Source: Paramacrobiotus metropolitanus (Eukaryota > Tardigrada > Eutardigrada > Parachela > Macrobiotidae). Taken from it: a stretch of DNA of 64,000 nt. Position 1 is the first letter of the stretch, and every line of letters begins with the position of its first letter. The notes beneath the pieces were generated by a model. It searched no databases. It was given only the letters and a program-made list of their open reading frames with translations, and was not told the origin of the DNA. Positions 56,961 through 64,000 of this stretch are shown in pieces. The stretch is from contig NW_026570258.1 in assembly GCF_019649055.1 (NCBI RefSeq), positions 1,161,314-1,225,313 of the forward strand, written 5' to 3'. The translations under genes were made by a program, and so were the position numbers.

Positions 56961-59900
56961 TCAATGCATCCGGCACACTTTCCAGCGCCGCAACGGCGTC
57001 GCACAGTCCTCCTTGACCATGTCGGGCTCCTCCGGGAGGGTCGCCGCCGGGGACACCGGCCGCGGCGTCCCATTGGGCGTCCCGTGCCCCGCCTCCAGGC
57101 CGCCGTTGGGCGCGTGCTCCCCCGCGGCGTCCGCGTAGTGGTAGTGCGCCTGGATGAAGGGGAGGAAGGTGGCGGAGGAGCGGGAGAGTTTGCGGTCGAT
57201 GCGCTCCTGACTGGCGGCGATCTTGGGGCAGGGATGGTTGCGGCGGATCCAGCCGTGGTGCAGGATGCCGTTGATCGTTAACCTGCCCAATGGATTACAC
57301 AATTATTAAGAGAAATTAATTACTAGATTTATTTACGGTGATTTGTTATGTCCAGATAAAACTGCACGATTCCGGTGAAATAAACTTGACAAAACTTTTC
57401 ATAATTTGAATTTAAATTGTTTGTCATAATTTTTATCAACTTGTCATACAAATTTGTTAATTTTAATTTAGATTTTAATTAATTATAACTTTTAACTGCA
57501 TTTTTTTGCAAATTTGTATGCAGATAAGAGTACACTAAAAGAAAAATTAAAAATATTGCAGCCTCGAACACACACAATCGAAAACAACCAAGGAAAATGA
57601 AAAACAGCACAACAGAAATCAGGAGATCACAAACACAGATTAAGATGCAACAACAATATTAAACAACAAATCAGCGACCAACAGTTTCCTGTAAACGGAA
57701 ATGCATCACTAAACATTCAAGTGATGCGAATCAATCGAAATCAACGACCTGGAAACTCAGCGAAAAAATAAATCAACACAAGAAAACTACGGAAATTTTT
57801 CGAACAAGCTAAGAAAATAAAAAAAGGTGGATAAATTTTGCATTGATTTCGTTAATACAACGCGCGAAACAGAAACGAAAAGTTGGCTGCATATTCAATT
57901 TTAATTACATACATGTATTACGGACAAAAACATATATTATCAGCACAGCCAATCAAACACATTTAAGACACTATTATCCAAAATAATAATTATTATTTAA
58001 AACTGTCCAGTAGTTTATCCGCGTTTGCACGTTTTATTATATTGATGGCTATTATATATGAAAAACATGTACTTATATATTTATATATATTTATATATAA
58101 ATTTATATATTTATAATATATAAAATATATTTATATATAAAATAACGAAATATATTTATATATTTTATAAAATAACGAAATATATAAGTATATATTTATA
58201 TATAAAATAACGAAAAAGTGTTAATACATCTCAAAACAGTTCAATCAGCTGAAATAAACTACATAACGATAATTACGGTATCAAACGCCATACTATAACT
58301 CCAGCCACTGTACTACAAAAGCCAGCAATTACTAATCTCACACTATTGCAACTGTATGATAATAACTGTATGTATGTATGTGAGATAATAATATTATTAC
58401 TGTATGTATGTATGTATGTATGTGAATTACTGTATGATTATGATTTTAACGAAGCTATTTTCTGTTAAGTGTGATACAGAAATTAACGCTATGTGTTTGT
58501 ATTTCACATTCTGTCATCTGAAAATGACACCGTACCTATCACATTCCTTCTTGGCCAGACACCCGTCCACGAGGGCACACAGATCGGGCTCGGCATCACG
58601 GACATCTTTGGGAATGGTGTGAGCACGCTCACAAATACTGGCAAACAGCTCGTACACGGTCTCCTCCTCGAAGGGGAACCGGCCGACCGCCATGTTGAAC
58701 AGCGTCACGCCCGACGACCACACGTCCAGCTTCTCACCGGAGAACGTCTCCACGCCTTCCGCCACTTCCGGCGACTGCACGGCCGGCGAACCTGCCAACC
58801 AAAAGCGTTCAGTCAACAAAACAAAAACAAAAAATTGGTAATTAGTCAGCAAGGCGATATAGTATAAAAGGTGGCTCAGAGAGAAGATTAGACACGCTCA
58901 CAGATCGCTGGGAAAACCCATCAAACTGCTGATTTGTTTTAACAGCTCACGAAACTGTTTCTCGTCATAGCCAGGCACATAATTTCATGAGATTTATCTG
59001 CAGAATATTACCGAAATATTATAATTATTAGGCGTATTACGTATATAATAATCATTAATAAAACTGTGCGATGTAACTGTGCATAAAACCTGTGCATGAA
59101 ACAAGAACAAATTGTTAAATCAACGATCAGCACATCTTCTTCCAAATAGAAATGTGCGTACTAACATTCACCCGATTCAGCAAGCAGAGCCAAAATTGAA
59201 GACTGAATCAAAAGATAAGAAAACACAAAATCACAAATATCGTTAAAGAATAATGCGTCCGCATATTAGCAAGAAAAGCAAGCAGAATTAAATCAAGATG
59301 AAAAAGCCGATCAGTCATTTTCGTTCAAACCTACTATTCATTCCATAATAATTTAACTGTTTATATTAAAGCAAAATAAGCGAAGAACTTCGAAACCGAA
59401 AAAAAATTGCACCAACACAAAGGTCAAGGTTTATTAACTGTATTAGTAAGAGATATCTACGAAGAGCTGTGGGCTTCCGTGCGGCTAGTCACTACACTAC
59501 GAAAGCTTTGCACTTACGAGGTTTTCTCGCTCACACTCAGCATAAAAATATAATAAATAACCAACAGTTTTTCATGTAACTGAAAGACGCATTCTACAGA
59601 CAATCGAAATCATGATCTGGAAAATAAGAAAAAAATCACCACAAGAATGTTGAAAAATTTTCAACAAAACAAATTCAAAAACATTCACAATGCGCGGTAG
59701 ACAAAAAATATTTATTGCTGTTAATTCGGCAATGAAAGCATGCCAAATTACGCTGGAAAACTGATGCAAAAGCCATTTCCATTAAGAGCTATTACCAGCT
59801 CAAATTTTAAAATAAAACGAGATGAATGCAAACCTTATGAAAAAAAGGAGCGGAAATGAAAACGAACAGACATAACATAGTGTTATGATATTACATTATA

Positions 59901-62900
59901 TCATATCGGACAACAACCGAAGGCACGAGTCGGACGAGCCACCGCACTACAAAACCCAGCAATAACGACAGTTTTTTACATTTACATCTACATTCCCATA
60001 TTCTGCCGCTTCAGCACAGTGAGCACACCCACCCACCTTGACTGCTGACAATCTGATCCGTGGTGACATACGGAGATATTTGTTCGGCCACGCCGAAATC
60101 AGTAATAATATTACAAAACAACTAAAATAAGTTATCGAAAAATAGGAACAAAATTCTGCAACACAAACATTATATGAAAAATTTCTGTAAAAAAAATTAA
60201 AGCATCACAAATGAAGTTCGCGCAAATTTTAATAACAGCATGCAAAAGTCGACACCAAGCTGAAAAGTCAACTGAAGAAACCTACACCGTTTATTGCCGT
60301 TTACAATGATTAAAAAATTTACACCTAATGAAAGAACCTAATGTACAAAACCTATAATGAAAGAACAATTATATACAACCATAAAACAAAAAGGGTGAAG
60401 GAAAATAACCCACAGACAAAGACTAGATTTCTTAACTGCATGACATCTGTAACTAATCGATTATCAGGCATCATTGCTTACGCGAGTCACTTCACTATGA
60501 AAACCTTATAACGACGAACCCATTCAGATCTATTTATACTGATTAAAAAAAATTGTGCATTCAAATTTGAGGAAGGACAAGCATATAGAAATGAAAAGGA
60601 AAACGAAATCCCACAGTCAAACACCGGATTTATCATCTGCAATTATTTAGCACTCGTTAACTTAAACTCGTTGTATGCGCGAGCCACTTCCCTACGAAAA
60701 TCCTAACACCGACGAAATTCTCCCACCTTGACTGCTGACAATCGTACTGTGGCGGCATACGCGGACTGCGCTACACTGACACAAGCTATCAATACCAATT
60801 AATGTAATTTATAATTAAAATTTATATAACTTATTTTAATTTATTTAATTTACAATTAAAATAAAATAATTTACATTAAAATGAATAATTATAATAAATA
60901 AACCGGTTAAAATATAACTAATATAATGTATAATTTTCTTATACAACACCTGAGCAACCCACCTTGACTGCTGACAATCTCATCCGTGGCGGCGTAGGGG
61001 GAAATCTGTTCAGCAACGCCGAAATCGATAATCTTCAGGACATCACACGTGGTCACCACCAGATTACTGGGCTTGATGTCCTTATGGATGACGCCCTGCG
61101 AATGACAGTACGCCAGACCGTGCATCAGCTGCAAAAAGTAATAGTGGACTTTGAAGAGCGGCAGGCGCTGCTGCGGGAACTCCTTGGCCAGATCGCTGAT
61201 GGTGCACACGCCCAGTTCGATGATCATGTAGGTCTTATTCTTGGATTGCTTGCGCACCACTTCCCGCAGGCCGCACACACTGCGGTGCGTCAGACGCCGC
61301 AGGATGCCGATCTCCGTTTTCACGTTCTGCAGGCCGTTGGGGATGCGTTTGAGTTTGTTGGGCGAGAAGATCTTGACGGCGTACCGCTGCAGACTGGTCA
61401 CGTGCAGGACCTCCTTGACTTTGGCATAAGAGCCTAGCTACAACAAGGGGATCGTATTATAGTCGCCACTCGCCACAGCATTTTTTTTGAAAAATTATTT
61501 ATCACTGGTTTTAATTTCTTAAAATTTAACAATGTTCACCACTTTAAATAAATCATTAAATTATTGATCACAGTGGTTTTAATTATTTGTTACAATGAAA
61601 TTATTCAGAAATTATCAGAAAAGAAAAAGCCGTATCCCTACAATTCGCCACCTTGAAAGCAAACAAAGAATATATTTTCTATTTTCGAAAGATAACCAGC
61701 ACTACGCCGCACCAACTGAAAACACTCGGAAATGGGTAACCGGAAAATTCGAAAGCAGGTATCTGTACTATTCGACAATCCTATCAACAAAAACACTTCA
61801 AAAATTCCAAGGTTGGGAACAACTTTGAAGTTCATTTTAAGTAGTGTCTTTATCATAATAGCGATGAGTTTTTTTCTCCCCTCGACCATTACACTACGGT
61901 AGTCTTCTAATTTCCGGAAATGGCTTCGCGCATTTTATGGCTATTTTCCCACTCCTGTTACTCTAATTATTCGTTTTAATAGGCAATAGCCATCAAATAA
62001 CAAAAAGGCAAGCGCGGGCAAACTACATCAGAGTTAAAATTTAAACAAAAAAACAACCAAAATCTCTATCCCCCCGCGGGTTAAAAGGCGAAGTACTTAA
62101 CACGGCAGTAGCATTTCCCTTAATGACAGCCAAACTAAAACGTTGCTTGATAAAAGCAGTAGAACGGGCTTCTCCAGTTAATTCACGAATTTTTCGGCCC
62201 ATAAAATGTACCAGTTCGCTCACAGCTGGGCCGAAAACTCCCAACGTTTCCAATCACTAGAGGATAAAAATGGTGTCGATTTTCTAGTGAAGAGTATTCC
62301 GTCTCTTTGCGTTTTATTCTAATTAAAGTGCAATAACCAAAATTACTAATTTTATAAAAAACCAAGATTACTAATTTTATAAAATGTCAATCAATCTGAT
62401 CACTTATTCTTACAGCAATACTATCAATGTCAATAATTCTATTTCATCAATATTTTATTCACGATAACCCTGAATATTTACAAATAAATCAAACATTTTA
62501 ACACAACAATAAAACATTCAAAACAGCAATATAGAAATAAACTAACTGATCTACAGTATATTTGTATTGCAAATTGGAACAAATTAAAAACGACTACCAA
62601 AAATTAGTCTCGATCAAGACGAAGTATGCCACACTGGCCCACACAGAAGTAACTTGCGTTGAACTTTCGTCAGTTAGACAACTTAGACTAGTATGACTCA
62701 GCAATTTCTCAGAAACTAGTGCTTCAAAATTAGGCCAGTCCATATGCCGACCAGCACATATTCGTTCCCGCGCAATTTGCAGACAGAATTAGCCGAACCG
62801 ATTACATCAGCGCATGCGGCAGGTGTACAGTCGGTAGACTGTAGCTTGCATTTGTAATCAGTTGAGCAACACTTTTCCAACTGTCACCGCTGACTAAAAG

Positions 62901-63988
62901 TCCGAATGATGCAACTTCATGTTGCGTTACATACTTTAATTCTACGTTAGAGAGACAGTGTTAAAAAACAAGAAATAAATACATAAAAAAGACAGAACGG
63001 AAAATAAAATATAATAGAAAAAAATTAAAATAAGAGATAAAAAAATGAAACAGAAAAAACAGAATAGGATGAAAAAGATAAAGTCATAAAGAAATAAATA
63101 TAGAAGAAATAAAATAAAAAAATTCAAAAATATGTTTACGCTTCCACGTTAAAAATAAGAAATGGTGAATCTTCTAAAATACACTTGAATAAAGTAACTG
63201 AAAGCACGACCGAGCGAATCGTTGCCATAATTTTGATCCACACAATGATCTCTGTAATCAGCAACAGAAAATTTTTCTACAAATTCAAAACTTTCCAAAT
63301 GAGTAAGTAAGTTCTGAACTATCGTAAAGATTTAATTAAACAAACCATTCGGAGAAATTTCCGTTCCAGTAAAAAAACACGTCAGAAATGTTTAAAATCC
63401 GTAATGAACAAACTGAATACAAAATTAATACAGCAAACACAAAAAATATAAAAATATGCGGAAAAATTCCTAAAAATATTGGAAATGCAACTGACCTTCT
63501 CCAATACATTCTCCCATGAGGTAATTGCCAATAAACTTGGCCTTCACCACGTTCTCATCGTAGGAATAATCATCGGGCTCCAGGTGATGGAAGAAATTCG
63601 GCGGACCCTCCTCCCCCACGCGCACGGCACTATACGGTTCCTGGAGGATCCGCTCATCCAGCAGCTCCTCCGAGACACTCTCCAGACTATCGCGTCGCGC
63701 GTACCCCCGCCCCGGTGGCTGCTGCACATACCCCGGCTGTACAAACTCCTCACGGCGCTCCACCGTCCGCTGGAACTCGTGGAACCAGCCGGGGGCCACG
63801 GGGGGCGAATGGGTGGGCTCATCGCTGTCCTCGGCGCTGCGCTGCCACAAGAGGAAATTGGGGCGCTGAAAATGCTCCTCGGGGGACTGGGGCGACGTCG
63901 GGTGGTGGGCGTGGGGGGCCAGGAGGGCGGCGGACGTCGGGACGGGCAGGGAACGGTGCGAGGGGGCATTCGCGGGCGCCTCGGCCAT
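56961..63988 (-). CDS. STK11: LKB1/STK11 serine/threonine kinase (four exons)
   Basis: Exons on the minus strand: 63988-63496, 61433-60963, 58791-58536 and 57282-56961, phases 1, 1, 2, giving 513 residues. The kinase domain begins FIGNYLMGECIGEGSYAKVK. The catalytic Lys is in YAVKIF, the HRD-type loop is VIHKDIKPSN and the metal motif is IIDFGVAE (canonical DFG; vertebrate LKB1 has DLG). LKB1-specific blocks include KRIPNGLQNVKTEI, SSQGSPAVQSPEVAEG, FSGEKLDVWSSGVTLFN and the end of the domain at GWIRRNHP. LKB1 with STRAD and MO25 activates AMPK-family kinases. The N-terminal 140 residues are disordered-like. The protein ends CRMH, placing a Cys four from the end, as in the prenylated tail of LKB1. 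The frame is open upstream of ATG 63988 to the window edge, so the true start may lie outside. Confidence 0.93.
58075..58215. repeat. TATATTTATATA simple repeat in LKB1 intron 3
   Basis: About 140 bases of near-pure A/T built from ATATATTTATATA and TATAAAATAACGAAATATA units. A TATG microsatellite follows at 58367-58425. Confidence 0.85.
60037..60121 (-). other. Duplicate of the 3' part of LKB1 exon 2 (open, with splice sites)
   Basis: On the minus strand an acceptor (TTATTTTAG) and a donor (GTGGGT) bracket 85 bases that encode a version of the DFG segment: TDFGVAEQISPY, then VSSQ. It is in an unbroken frame and ends in the same phase as exon 2. It begins in phase 0, so it cannot simply replace exon 2. 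It could be a decaying duplicate or an unusual alternative exon. Confidence 0.65.
60731..60776 (-). pseudogene. Second, degenerate duplicate of the LKB1 exon 2 end
   Basis: The sequence matching exon 2 (CTTGACTGCTGACAATC, then GTGGCGGCATACG) is retained with a donor-like GTGGGAG. A deletion shifts the frame and the DFG part is lost, so it is not usable as coding sequence. Confidence 0.6.
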
Positions 63989-64000
63989 CAAATGGAGATG

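Overview
This window is animal nuclear DNA, not bacterial. The genes are broken by short GT-AG introns (about 40 to a few hundred bases, some longer), and the families are metazoan: LKB1/STK11 kinase, class I phosphatidylinositol transfer protein, a TRC8/RNF139-type membrane RING ligase, Ly6/uPAR and immunoglobulin domains, and a clip-domain serine protease homologue. Clip domains point to an ecdysozoan. The compact introns and moderately AT-rich intergenic DNA would suit a tardigrade, but the species is inference only. All multi-exon models below were joined by hand from splice sites and by requiring the reading frame to close across every junction.

Layout. 1-4184: no supported gene. 4185-9028 (-): a six-exon MULE-type transposase with two C2H2 fingers, a complete D-D-E triad and a SWIM finger, open over 755 residues. 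9400-13260: an immunoglobulin-domain cluster with one intact secreted two-Ig gene (+), a decayed two-Ig copy (-) and a lone Ig exon (-), plus inverted repeats and a 279-bp MITE-like element just after. 14970-17206 (-): a nine-exon class I PITP gene. 19170-25684 (+): three unrecognised GC-rich genes. 26177-29228 (-): a TRC8-like multi-pass RING-H2 ubiquitin ligase.

29983-50674 (+): the main feature. One gene of about 60 exons encodes a secreted protein of about 3,784 residues. It has a signal peptide, a clip-like domain and a trypsin-fold domain whose catalytic residues are lost (the GDSGGPL position reads WDLGSAL). These are followed by 17 tandem copies of a six-cysteine module that I do not recognise, separated by Pro- or Thr-rich (mucin-like) linkers, one of them over 400 residues long. 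The exon plan is nearly invariant. Each module has an A exon entered through a phase-1 intron that splits a Cys codon, then a B exon and a linker exon with phase-0 junctions. Modules 1-2 resemble 3-4, and 7-8 resemble 9-10, so the array grew by copying two-module units. Its frame closes exactly over 11,355 coding bases.

51514-52691 (-): a Ly6/uPAR-like secreted protein. 53437-53808 (+): a small secreted protein. 54993-56193 (-): fragments of a multi-pass membrane protein. 56961-63988 (-): an LKB1/STK11 orthologue whose 5' end lies near or beyond the window edge. Two partial copies of the 3' part of its second exon sit in the adjacent intron.

The genes do not form a pathway. The TRC8-like gene and the giant gene are divergent neighbours. 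An octamer, AAAGGTCA (both strands), recurs about 24 times across roughly 15.8-59.4 kb and is absent from the first 15 kb.
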